Assembly (NCBI GenBank): GCA_029977845.1
Contig: JAPOKC010000028.1
Span: 1-36,096 of the forward strand
DNA length: 36,096 bases
Source of the DNA: Mycobacteriaceae bacterium
Lineage (GTDB): Bacteria; Actinomycetota; Actinomycetes; Mycobacteriales; Mycobacteriaceae
Direction of reading: 5' to 3'
The notes beneath the pieces were generated by a model. The model ran no database searches and had not been told where the DNA came from. It saw only the letters and a list, made by a program, of their open reading frames with translations. Positions 7,184 to 14,546 of the stretch are shown here, one piece after another. Each line of letters opens with the position of its first letter. Position 1 is the first letter of the stretch. The translations under genes were made by a program, and so were the position numbers.

Positions 7184-8842
7184 ATGACGGGTCACGCGGG
7201 TGCGCGAGGGCGCAAGGCGAAGCCGGGACGCATCACGTTCGTCGGCTCGGGTCCTGGCGACCCTGGTCTGCTGACGACGCGCGCCCGGACCGTCCTGGCC
7301 AACGCCGCGCTGGTGTTCACCGATCCTGATGTTCCCGAGGCTGTTCTGAAGCTTGTCGGCAGCGATCTGCCGCCCGCGGCCGGGCCTGCCCCGGCACCGC
7401 CGGGCGCCGCTGCCGACGGCACGGTGCCGGCCGAGGCCCCGGCGGTCACCGCCGGCGCCGACATCCGTCCGGCTCTGGGTGAGCCGGCCGAGGTGGCCAA
7501 GACTCTGGTGACCGAGGCGAAGGCCGGAGCCGACGTGGTGCGCCTGGTTGCCGGCGACCCACTGTCGGTCGATGCGGTCACCGCGGAGGTGAACGCCGTC
7601 ACCCGCAGCCACCTGACGTTCGAGATCGTGCCGGGCCTGCCCGCCACCGTCGCGGTCCCGAGTTACGCCGGACTGCCACTGGGCTCGACCCACACCGTCG
7701 CCGATGTGCGCGGCGAGGTGGACTGGGCAGCGTTGGCCGCCGCGCCCGGCCCGCTGATTCTCACCGCGACGGCGAGTCATCTGGCCGAGGCTGCCCGCTC
7801 GCTGATCGAGTACGGACTGGCCGAGGGCACCCCATGCGTCGTCACGGCTCAGGGCACCACGTGCTCCCAGCGGTCGGTGGAGTCCACCCTCGGTGGCCTG
7901 ACCGACCGCAACGCTCTGGGATCGGCCGATCCGGCCGGACCGATGGCCGGCGCGGTGGTCGTCACCATCGGCCGGACGGTGTCCAGTCGAGCCAAGCTCA
8001 ACTGGTGGGAGAGCCGAGCCCTGTACGGCTGGACGGTGCTGGTGCCCAGGACCAAGGAGCAGGCCGGCGAGATGAGCGACCGGTTGGTCGCCCACGGCGC
8101 CACCCCGATCGAGGTCCCGACCATCGCCGTCGAGCCGCCGCGTAGTCCGGCCCAGATGGAACGGGCCGTCAAGGGTCTGGTCGACGGGCGTTTCCAGTGG
8201 GTCGTCTTCACCTCCACCAACGCGGTGCGGGCGGTGTGGGAGAAGTTCGGCGAGTTCGGTTTGGACGCCCGTGCGTTCTCCGGCGTGAAGATCGCCTGTG
8301 TGGGGGAGTCCACCGCCGACCGGGTTCGCGCCTTCGGGATCAGCCCGGAACTGGTGCCCTCGGGAGAGCAGTCCTCGCTGGGCCTGCTTGACGAGTTCCC
8401 CGAGTACGACGAGATCTTCGACCCGGTGAATCGGGTGCTGCTGCCGCGCGCCGATATCGCCACCGAGACCCTTGCCGAAGGCCTGCGGGAACGCGGCTGG
8501 GAGATCGAGGACGTCACGGCCTACCGCACGGTGCGTGCCGCCCCGCCGCCGGCCGAGACGCGGGAGATGATCAAGACGGGCGGTTTCGACGCAGTCTGCT
8601 TCACCTCCAGCTCGACGGTGCGCAACCTGGTCGGTATCGCGGGCAAGCCGCACACCCGCACCATCGTGGCGTGCATCGGCCCGAAGACCGCGGAGACCGC
8701 TGCCGAGTTCGGACTGCGGGTGGATGTGCAGCCGGAGACCGCGGCGGTCGGACCACTGGTCGACGCACTCGCCGAGCATGCGGCTCGGCTTCGCGCCGAG
8801 GGTGCGTTGCCACCTCCGCGCAAGAAGAACCGACGCCGCTAG
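7184..8842 (+). CDS. hemD: Uroporphyrinogen-III synthase with N-terminal SUMT-like methylase domain
   Basis: 552 residues, a fusion typical of mycobacteria (Rv0511-like). Residues about 10-270 are a tetrapyrrole-methylase fold: VGSGPGDPGLLTTRA matches the SUMT first loop, but the usual GGDP(F)xFGR loop reads VAGDPLSVDA, and an Ala/Pro-rich insert lies near residues 60-90, so SAM-dependent methylation is doubtful. Residues about 280-540 are HemD, which inverts ring D and closes hydroxymethylbilane to uroporphyrinogen III; FTSTNAVRAVWEKF, LLPRADIATETLAEGLRERG, TAYRTVRA and FDAVCFTSSSTVRNL are recognisable. The C-terminus is basic. GGGAGAG precedes the ATG. The TAG stop is also the first base triplet of a tandem palindromic repeat. 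Confidence 0.93.
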   Translation: MTGHAGARGRKAKPGRITFVGSGPGDPGLLTTRARTVLANAALVFTDPDVPEAVLKLVGSDLPPAAGPAPAPPGAAADGTVPAEAPAVTAGADIRPALGEPAEVAKTLVTEAKAGADVVRLVAGDPLSVDAVTAEVNAVTRSHLTFEIVPGLPATVAVPSYAGLPLGSTHTVADVRGEVDWAALAAAPGPLILTATASHLAEAARSLIEYGLAEGTPCVVTAQGTTCSQRSVESTLGGLTDRNALGSADPAGPMAGAVVVTIGRTVSSRAKLNWWESRALYGWTVLVPRTKEQAGEMSDRLVAHGATPIEVPTIAVEPPRSPAQMERAVKGLVDGRFQWVVFTSTNAVRAVWEKFGEFGLDARAFSGVKIACVGESTADRVRAFGISPELVPSGEQSSLGLLDEFPEYDEIFDPVNRVLLPRADIATETLAEGLRERGWEIEDVTAYRTVRAAPPPAETREMIKTGGFDAVCFTSSSTVRNLVGIAGKPHTRTIVACIGPKTAETAAEFGLRVDVQPETAAVGPLVDALAEHAARLRAEGALPPPRKKNRRR

Positions 8843-8940
8843 TGGCGGTCGCAAGCGCGGCGGAGCTGGGCGCAGCGGGCCGCCACCATGGGGTAGTGGC
8901 GGTCGCAAGCGCGGCGGAGCTGGGCGCAGCGGGCCGCCAC
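8840..8940. repeat. Tandem 47-bp repeat, each copy a hairpin, starting on the hemD stop codon
   Basis: Copies at 8840-8886 and 8894-8940 are identical over 47 bases, with a period of 54 bases (seven-base spacer catgggg). Each copy begins TAG, the first being the hemD stop, and each is bounded by GTGGCGG and CCGCCAC, which are reverse complements. Inside each is a second small dyad, GCTG-ggcg-CAGC. No T-tract follows, so a simple intrinsic terminator is not indicated. The stretch to the hemB ATG at 8972 is otherwise empty. Confidence 0.85.
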
Positions 8941-8971
8941 CGGGCAACCTAAGCACAGCGGCAACACTGGC

Positions 8972-9952
8972 ATGGCTTTCCCGAGGCAACGTCCCCGCAG
9001 GCTCCGGTCCACCCCGGCATTGCGCCGCCTCGTCGCCGAAACCTCCTTGGAGCCAAGGCATCTCGTTCTGCCGATGTTCGTCGCCGACGCTATCGACGAT
9101 CCCCGGCCGATCGCATCGATGCCGGGTGTCGTGCAGCACAGCCGCGACTCGCTGCGTCGTGCGGCCGCCGATGCCGTCGAGGCCGGGGTCGGCGGATTGA
9201 TGCTCTTCGGCATTCCCCGCGACGAGGACAAGGACGCGACCGGAAGTTGCGGTTTGCAGCCCGACGGCATCCTCAACGTCGCCCTGCGTGATCTCGCCAA
9301 GGACCTCGGCGACGCAACCGTGCTGATGGCCGATACCTGCCTGGATGAGTTCACCGACCACGGACACTGCGGCATCGTTGACGCCATCGGCCGAATCGAC
9401 AATGATGCGACCAATGCGCAGTACGTCAAACTTGCTGTGGCACAAGCGGAATCGGGTGCACACGTTGTCGGTCCCAGCGGTATGATGGACGGCCAGGTCG
9501 CGGCCATTCGCGACGGTCTGGATGCCGCCGGCTTCGTCGACGTTGTGATCTTGGCCTACGCCGCGAAGTTCGCCTCGGTGTTCTACGGTCCGTTCCGGGA
9601 GGCCGTCGCCTCCAGCCTGACCGGGGACCGCCGCACCTATCAGCAGGACAGCGGCAACGGCCGCGAGGCGCTGCGCGAGATCGCCCTCGACATCGATGAG
9701 GGTGCGGACATCGTGATGGTCAAACCGGCGATGGCCTATCTGGATGTGGTGCGTGCGGCAGCCGAGATCTCTCCGGTGCCGGTGGCTGCCTACCAGGTTT
9801 CGGGTGAGTACTCGATGATCACCGCTGCCGCGGCCAACGGCTGGATCGACGCGCGTGCGGCCGCCCTCGAATCGCTGACCGGCATCCGGCGAGCGGGCGC
9901 TGACATCGTGCTGACCTATTGGGCGGCCGAGGCGGCCCGTTGGCTGAGGTGA
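8972..9952 (+). CDS. hemB: Porphobilinogen synthase (delta-aminolevulinic acid dehydratase)
   Basis: 326 residues; condenses two 5-aminolevulinate molecules to porphobilinogen. Active-site lysines are Lys199 in LAYAAKFAS and Lys251 in MVKPAMAYLD. The metal loop reads DTCLDEFTDHGHCG: Cys123, Asp125 and Cys133 stand where the E. coli zinc enzyme has three Cys, so the site is a mix of the zinc and magnesium types. Length is normal. Start ATG 8972 gives the usual basic N-terminus RQRPRRLR. The 129 bases after hemD hold the tandem repeat, so hemB may have its own promoter or depend on readthrough. Its TGA overlaps the next start (GTGA). Confidence 0.97.
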   Translation: MAFPRQRPRRLRSTPALRRLVAETSLEPRHLVLPMFVADAIDDPRPIASMPGVVQHSRDSLRRAAADAVEAGVGGLMLFGIPRDEDKDATGSCGLQPDGILNVALRDLAKDLGDATVLMADTCLDEFTDHGHCGIVDAIGRIDNDATNAQYVKLAVAQAESGAHVVGPSGMMDGQVAAIRDGLDAAGFVDVVILAYAAKFASVFYGPFREAVASSLTGDRRTYQQDSGNGREALREIALDIDEGADIVMVKPAMAYLDVVRAAAEISPVPVAAYQVSGEYSMITAAAANGWIDARAAALESLTGIRRAGADIVLTYWAAEAARWLR

Positions 9953-10344
9953 GCCGCCCAGTCGATGTCGAAACCGGGTTCGCGCTGTGGCTGGCTGCAC
10001 TGCTGTTGCTGATGATCGGACAGATCTCCGACAGCTTCATCGCCGATGTCCCCGGCGACCGCAGGACGATCGTCATTGCCACCACGGTTTTCACCGTGGG
10101 TATCGGTGCCGTTGTTCTGATATTCCTGATGCTGCTGCGCTCCGGCCACCGCTGGACCCGAACCGTTCTGACGGCCGGCGGAGTGGCCACCGTTGTCTAC
10201 ACCGCTATCACCCTGTTCTCCGTTGTGCGCGATCCGGTGCCGGCGGTGATCTATGCGGTGACCGGAATAATCGGGTCGGTTCTCATCGGTGGCGGTATCT
10301 ACCTGCTGCACCAGCCCGATTCGCACGCATTCTTCGTTCGCTGA
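9949..10344 (+). CDS. Small integral membrane protein, four predicted TM segments
   Basis: 131 residues from GTG 9949, which overlaps the hemB stop in GTGA; a TTG at 9940 is an alternative. Hydrophobic segments lie at about 11-29, 42-62, 72-92 and 99-118, separated by short loops with RSGHRWTR as a positive cytoplasmic loop. I do not recognise a characterised family. A transmembrane gene follows hemB in M. tuberculosis too (Rv0513), which is consistent. The overlap with hemB suggests coupled expression, so a role linked to haem supply or the envelope is possible but not shown. Confidence 0.75.
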   Translation: MSRPVDVETGFALWLAALLLLMIGQISDSFIADVPGDRRTIVIATTVFTVGIGAVVLIFLMLLRSGHRWTRTVLTAGGVATVVYTAITLFSVVRDPVPAVIYAVTGIIGSVLIGGGIYLLHQPDSHAFFVR

Positions 10345-10360
10345 ATAGGCTGAGCGTGTC

Positions 10361-10804
10361 ATGACAGCAGATGAACCCCGCCCCGGTGTGGTCACCGCGG
10401 CTTTCTGGCTGCTGGTTCTCGGCGCGGTGCTGCTGATGACCGGTGGACTTCTGGCCGCCACGGTCGGTTTCGACTACCTGAGGCAAGTCGAGCCCCCGGC
10501 GGTGTCGGATCAGTCGGTTCGCGACCTGCTGTGGCAGTACCGCGGTACCGGCCTGCTGTTCTCGCTGGCGGCCCTGGCCCTGCTGGTGCTGGCCATCAGG
10601 ATGCGCGTCGGGGACCCCCGGGCGCGCCGGGCGTCAATCGCCCTGGGCCTGGTGATCGTCATCCTGATCTCGATCTGTACCGCGATTCAGATTGCCGGCC
10701 TGCACATATTGGCCTTGCTCAGCATGGTGCCGATCATCGTCGGAACGCTGGTGCTGGGGCGACCCGCCGCGGCGGACTGGTTCGTCGGAGGAACGGATGG
10801 GTGA
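10361..10804 (+). CDS. Integral membrane protein, four predicted TM segments, unknown function
   Basis: 147 residues from ATG 10361. Segments at about 11-33, 63-80, 90-111 and 115-132 are strongly hydrophobic; a soluble-side loop carries FDYLRQVEPPAVSDQSVRDL. No catalytic motif is seen. A TAGGCT hexamer at 10346-10351 lies nine bases before the ATG, so a promoter with a one to three base leader is possible in addition to readthrough from hemB. The TGA overlaps the next start (GTGA at 10801). It resembles the preceding protein in size and topology, but I see no sequence similarity between the two. Confidence 0.75.
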   Translation: MTADEPRPGVVTAAFWLLVLGAVLLMTGGLLAATVGFDYLRQVEPPAVSDQSVRDLLWQYRGTGLLFSLAALALLVLAIRMRVGDPRARRASIALGLVIVILISICTAIQIAGLHILALLSMVPIIVGTLVLGRPAAADWFVGGTDG

Positions 10805-11286
10805 TGGCTGACTCAGATGCCGATCAGGTGCTGTTCTATGAGGAGGGCGCAAGCTGGCGTTGGCTGCTGTTCGCGCCGATCGCCGCGCTGGCGATGATGT
10901 ACATCCAGCACGGGGCAGGGATGGGGATCCAGCTGCTGGTGCCGGGTTTCTTCCTGGTGCTGCTGTCGAGCATCCTCTACGTCCAGGTCAAGGCGGCGCG
11001 AATCCACACCAGCGTCGAACTGACGGCGGACACCTTGCGGCAGGGCACCGAGGTGCTGCCGCTGTCGGAGATCGTGATGGTGTACCCCGAAACGCCGAAC
11101 GCTCCCAAATCCGGCAAGGAGCCGCATAGGTGGCAGGAAGCCCGCAGTATCGGTGAACTGAACGGCGTTCCCAAGGGGCGCAAGGGAATCGGTCTCAAAC
11201 TCACCGGAGACCGCACCGCGCAGGCGTGGGCGCGGGACGACGACGCGTTGCGGGCCGCACTGATCTGGCTGGTGGAGAGCCGGTGA
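10801..11286 (+). CDS. DUF3093-like membrane protein
   Basis: 161 residues from GTG 10801 (ATG at 10804 also fits; GGAGG at 10787-10791 favours the GTG). The N-terminus is VLFYEEGASWRWLLFAPIA, followed by two TM helices (about 19-36 and 40-60) and a cytoplasmic domain with VELTADTLRQGTEVLPLSEI, KGRKGIGLKLTGDRTAQAWA and a final helix. This agrees with what I remember of the actinobacterial DUF3093 family, whose function is unknown. It overlaps the genes on both sides (GTGA), so it belongs to the small-membrane-protein operon downstream of hemB. Confidence 0.75.
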   Translation: MMADSDADQVLFYEEGASWRWLLFAPIAALAMMYIQHGAGMGIQLLVPGFFLVLLSSILYVQVKAARIHTSVELTADTLRQGTEVLPLSEIVMVYPETPNAPKSGKEPHRWQEARSIGELNGVPKGRKGIGLKLTGDRTAQAWARDDDALRAALIWLVESR

Positions 11287-11543
11287 GGCGCGGCCGTCAC
11301 ATCGCGCAACTGGTGCTGGCCCTGGCTGCCGCAGGGGGCGCGGTGCTGGCCTGGCTCGCGGTCAAGAGTTTCGTGGATGTGGCTCCGGTGACCGAGGGTC
11401 AGCCGGCCACCGTCTCGGTGGTTTACGACCCCCCGCTGATGATGCTGGCCTGGTTGCTCGGGACTACAGCAGGGGTGCTGGCGGTTCTGGGAGTGGCCGG
11501 TTTGCGCCGCGGCCGCGGGGCCCTTGATCAATATACCCCCTAG
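11283..11543 (+). CDS. Two-TM small membrane protein; 3' end lies in a metal operator
   Basis: 86 residues from GTG 11283, overlapping the previous stop. TM segments are at about 8-27 and 52-73, with the loop DVAPVTEGQPATVSVVYDPP between them, probably outside the cell, and a basic C-terminus. No family recognised. The last codons (LDQYTP and the TAG at 11541-11543) are encoded by the palindromic operator of the downstream copper ATPase, so this C-terminus is constrained by the operator rather than by protein function. Confidence 0.7.
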   Translation: MRRGRHIAQLVLALAAAGGAVLAWLAVKSFVDVAPVTEGQPATVSVVYDPPLMMLAWLLGTTAGVLAVLGVAGLRRGRGALDQYTP

Positions 11544-11552
11544 GGGTATATT
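11524..11552 (+). promoter_or_regulatory. Promoter of the copper ATPase, leaderless type
   Basis: TTGATC (11524-11529), a 17-base spacer and TATATT (11547-11552). Seven bases further on is the ATG at 11560, the expected first base of the transcript, so the message would be leaderless. No Shine-Dalgarno precedes 11560, which supports this. Confidence 0.65.
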
Positions 11553-11555
11553 GAT
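11527..11555. promoter_or_regulatory. 29-bp CsoR/RicR-like copper operator palindrome
   Basis: Perfect 13-bp arms, ATCAATATACCCC and GGGGTATATTGAT, around a central CTA. The core reads TACCC-N5-GGGTA, the pattern I recall for CsoR/RicR-type (DUF156) copper-sensing repressors: GC tracts flanked by AT-rich ends. It covers part of the -35, the whole spacer and the -10 of the promoter, so a bound repressor would exclude RNA polymerase. No csoR-like gene lies in the window, so the regulator would act from elsewhere. Confidence 0.75.
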
Positions 11556-11559
11556 GGGC

Positions 11560-13686
11560 ATGACGACCACAGATCTGCGGCTCACCGGGATGAGCTGCGC
11601 TTCGTGCGCGGCCCGGATCGAGCGCGGCTTGAACGAACTGGACGGGGTCAACGCCTCGGTGAACTTCGCCGTCGAACAGGCCCATATCGAGCACGGCGAT
11701 CACCTCAGCGCCGATGACCTGATCCGGGCGGTGGAGGCCACCGGCTACCACGCATCGGTCATCGACCATTCGGCTCACGCGGGCACTGGCGGCCACGCCG
11801 GTCATGAGGACCACATGGCGCATGACCTTCCGGAGGAGCAACTTCGCTCCAGGTTGATCGGCTCGGCGGTGCTGGCCGTCCCGGTGGTGGCCCTGTCCAT
11901 GGTGATGCCCTGGCAGTTCCCCGGCTGGCAGTGGGTAGTGCTGGCGCTGGCCACCCCGATCGTGTTCTGGGGTGGGTTCCCCTTCCACAAGGCGGCGCTC
12001 AACGCCGCCCGGCACCGGACTTCCACAATGGACACCCTGGTGTCGATCGGCACCCTGTCGGCCTACATCTGGTCGGCGATCGTGGTGATCGGTGGAGTCG
12101 CGCACGGACACGTCTACTTCGAGGTCGCGGCGGCGGTCACGGTGTTCCTGTTGGCGGGCCGCTACTCGGAGGCCAAGGCCAAGCGTTCCGCCGGGGCGGC
12201 GCTGCGGGCGCTGCTGTCCCTGGGGGCCAAGGATGCGACCGTGGTGCGCGATGGCGCCGAGGTGCGCATCCCGGCCGCCGAACTGATGGTGGGTGACGTG
12301 ATCGTGGTGCGTCCGGGTGAACGGGTGGCCACCGACGGCGTCGTCACCGACGGCACGTCCGCGCTGGACGCCTCGGCGATGACCGGTGAGTCGGTGCCGG
12401 TGGACGTGCGCCCCGGAGACACCGTTCTCGGCGGCGCGGTCAACACCTACGGCCGGATCCTGGTGCGCGCCGACAAGGTCGGCGCCGACACCCAGCTGGC
12501 CCGGATGGCGAAGATGGTGGCCGATGCGCAGGGCGGCAAGGCCGCCATCCAGCGACTGGCCGACCGGGTCTCGGCGGTGTTCGTTCCCGCGGTGCTGATC
12601 GTCGCGGCCCTGACGTTGGCGGGTTGGTTGCTGACCGGGCATTCGGCGGCAGCCGCTTTCACTGCCGCCGTCGCGGTTCTGATCATCGCCTGCCCGTGCG
12701 CACTCGGCCTGGCCACGCCGACGGCGATCCTGGTCGGCACCGGCCGGGGCGCCCAACTCGGCGTGCTGATCAAGTCGCCACAGGTGCTCGAGAGCGTCGG
12801 GGGTATCGACACCGTGGTACTCGACAAGACCGGAACGGTGACCACCGGTCATATGAGTGTGGGAGACGTCGAGCCGGCCGTCGGTGAGGACGTCGAGCAG
12901 GTGCTGGCCCGCGCGGCGGCGGTGGAGGCCGCCTCCGAGCATCCGGTGGCCGCGGCGGTCGTGGCCGCCGCCCGCGACCGCGGGCTGACCATCGGCGCGG
13001 TGAGTGATTTCGCCAACGATCCGGGCAGTGGTGTCAGCGGCGTCGTCGACGGTGTGGCGGTGCGCGTCGCCCGCGCGGGTGACTCCGACGGGCGCACCTC
13101 GGTGGCGGTGAGTTGGGACGGCCGGGAACGCGGTGTGATCCGCCTCGCCGACGCGGTGAAGCCGACCAGTGCCGAGGCGATCGCGGAACTGAAGGGGATG
13201 GGTATCACGCCGGTGTTGCTCACCGGGGACAACGTCGCCGTGGCCGGCCGGGTCGCGGCCGAGGTAGGCATCGCGCCCGGAGATGTGATCGCCGGAGTGT
13301 TGCCCTCGCAGAAGGCCGATGCCGTCAAGGGCCTGCAGGACGCCGGGAAGCGGGTCGCCATGGTGGGTGACGGGGTCAACGACTCGGTGGCGCTGGCGAC
13401 TGCCGACATCGGGATGGCGATGGGAACCGGAACGGATGCGGCGATCGAGGCGGGCGACATCACGCTGGTGCGTGGTGATCTGCGTACCGTGCCGACAGCG
13501 CTGCGGCTGTCGGCGCGCACGCTGCGGGTGATCAAGCAGAATCTGTTCTGGGCGTTCGGATACAACACCGCGGCGATCCCACTTGCCGCTCTGGGGTTGC
13601 TCAACCCGATGATCGCCGGTGCCGCGATGGCAGCGTCCTCGGTCCTGGTCGTGCTGAACAGTCTGCGGCTCAAGCGGTTCCGATGA
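11560..13686 (+). CDS. Cu+-exporting P1B-type ATPase (CtpA/CtpB/CtpV-like)
   Basis: 708 residues. N-terminal heavy-metal-associated domain with LTGMSCASCAARIE (Cys13, Cys16), then a His-rich linker DHSAHAGTGGHAGHEDHMAH, eight predicted TM helices, TGES in the actuator domain, the intramembrane metal motif CPC (Cys378, Cys380) in IIACPCALGLATP, the phosphorylated Asp422 in DKTGTVT, SEHP in the nucleotide domain, and GDGVNDSVAL. CPC together with YN and MxxS in the last helices (FGYNTAAIP, MAASSVLVV) marks the Cu+/Ag+ subgroup. ATP-driven copper efflux across the cytoplasmic membrane is the expected role. The start at 11560 follows the operator; ATG 11554 and TTG 11524 are in frame but lie in the palindrome. 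The stop overlaps the next gene (ATGA). Confidence 0.92.
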   Translation: MTTTDLRLTGMSCASCAARIERGLNELDGVNASVNFAVEQAHIEHGDHLSADDLIRAVEATGYHASVIDHSAHAGTGGHAGHEDHMAHDLPEEQLRSRLIGSAVLAVPVVALSMVMPWQFPGWQWVVLALATPIVFWGGFPFHKAALNAARHRTSTMDTLVSIGTLSAYIWSAIVVIGGVAHGHVYFEVAAAVTVFLLAGRYSEAKAKRSAGAALRALLSLGAKDATVVRDGAEVRIPAAELMVGDVIVVRPGERVATDGVVTDGTSALDASAMTGESVPVDVRPGDTVLGGAVNTYGRILVRADKVGADTQLARMAKMVADAQGGKAAIQRLADRVSAVFVPAVLIVAALTLAGWLLTGHSAAAAFTAAVAVLIIACPCALGLATPTAILVGTGRGAQLGVLIKSPQVLESVGGIDTVVLDKTGTVTTGHMSVGDVEPAVGEDVEQVLARAAAVEAASEHPVAAAVVAAARDRGLTIGAVSDFANDPGSGVSGVVDGVAVRVARAGDSDGRTSVAVSWDGRERGVIRLADAVKPTSAEAIAELKGMGITPVLLTGDNVAVAGRVAAEVGIAPGDVIAGVLPSQKADAVKGLQDAGKRVAMVGDGVNDSVALATADIGMAMGTGTDAAIEAGDITLVRGDLRTVPTALRLSARTLRVIKQNLFWAFGYNTAAIPLAALGLLNPMIAGAAMAASSVLVVLNSLRLKRFR

Positions 13687-14546
13687 CCCAGACCGCCGAT
13701 GCCCTGCCGTTGGGCCCGGATTCACTGGTCTGGAGGTATTTCGGGGATCGCCGGATCGCGTTGATCGGGCCGCGGCCGGCGGTGCTGCAGAACATGCTGG
13801 CCGGACTTGGGCAGGGGGTGCAGGACCACTCGGTGTTCTTCGCTGACACCGCCGCGCGGATCAGGCGCTCGCTGCCGCCGATCTACCGGACGGTCTACGG
13901 CACCGAGAACGACAACGCCGGTGGAAGTGTTCGGGAGTTCCACACCGATATCAAGGGCGACCTGCCCGAGAGCTACGGCGGCGGGCGCTATCACGCGCTG
14001 GATCCCGACACCTACTTCTGGGCGCACGCGACCTTCTTTGATCAGGTGCTCTACTTCACCGACACCTTCGTGCGCAGGCTCTCCCACGCCGAGAAGGAGC
14101 AGATGTATCTGGAGTCCAAGACCTGGTATCGCCGTTACGGGGTCAGCGAGCGGCCGATGCCCGCCGACTACGCCGGGTTCGAGAGGTACTGGGACCGCAT
14201 GATCGACGATGTGCTGGTGGCACACCCGACCGCCAGATACGGCGTCGGATATGTCACCAAGGGCTTTCCTCGGCCCAAGGGCGTCTCGGAGGCGGCCTGG
14301 AAGATCATTGCGCCGGTGTTCAATCCGCTGGCGGCGTTCCTGACCACCGGCGGCATGCCGCCGCGCACCCGGGAGATCCTCGGTCTGCCCTGGGACGACC
14401 GCAAGGAACGCCGGTATCAGCGCTTCGCTGCGCTGTGCCGCTCGGGTCTGGTCAACAGGATCTGGGACCGGCTGCCGATGAGGTGGCGCTACACCCCTTA
14501 TGCCCGTGAGGGTTTCGAGCGTTCTGTCAGTGTCAACGTGAGCTGA
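13683..14546 (+). CDS. Oxygenase MpaB/rubber oxygenase (DUF2236) family protein
   Basis: 287 residues with the fold signature of MpaB/Lcp-type oxygenases: SLVWRYFGDRRIALIGPRPAVLQN, GGSVREFHTDIKG (His87), YFWAHATFFDQVLY (Tyr111, His115) and MPPRTREILGLPWDDR. Relatives include latex-clearing protein, a haem enzyme that splits polyisoprene with O2, and fungal MpaB'. Mycobacteria hold many paralogues and most substrates are unknown. The ATG overlaps the TGA of the copper ATPase, so it is translated from the copper-controlled message. The last 49 bases run against the 3' end of the convergent NifU-like gene. The family call is firm; the substrate is not. Confidence 0.88.
   Translation: MTQTADALPLGPDSLVWRYFGDRRIALIGPRPAVLQNMLAGLGQGVQDHSVFFADTAARIRRSLPPIYRTVYGTENDNAGGSVREFHTDIKGDLPESYGGGRYHALDPDTYFWAHATFFDQVLYFTDTFVRRLSHAEKEQMYLESKTWYRRYGVSERPMPADYAGFERYWDRMIDDVLVAHPTARYGVGYVTKGFPRPKGVSEAAWKIIAPVFNPLAAFLTTGGMPPRTREILGLPWDDRKERRYQRFAALCRSGLVNRIWDRLPMRWRYTPYAREGFERSVSVNVS

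Noticed and set aside
8840..8940. CRISPR-like repeat
   Set aside because: Only two copies with a seven-base spacer, and the unit is itself a hairpin; no cas genes nearby.
6923..10000. A 1025-codon open frame on the minus strand
   Set aside because: It runs antisense to hemC, hemD and hemB, which have clear motifs, and its translation is low-complexity Gly/Arg/His; open antisense frames are common in GC-rich DNA.
11524..11559. Start of the copper ATPase at TTG 11524 or ATG 11554
   Set aside because: Both lie inside the promoter-operator; the extra residues (INIPPRGILMG) do not resemble the family.
11464..13725. A 753-codon open frame on the minus strand
   Set aside because: Shadow of the copper ATPase gene; no domain, and composition typical of antisense frames.
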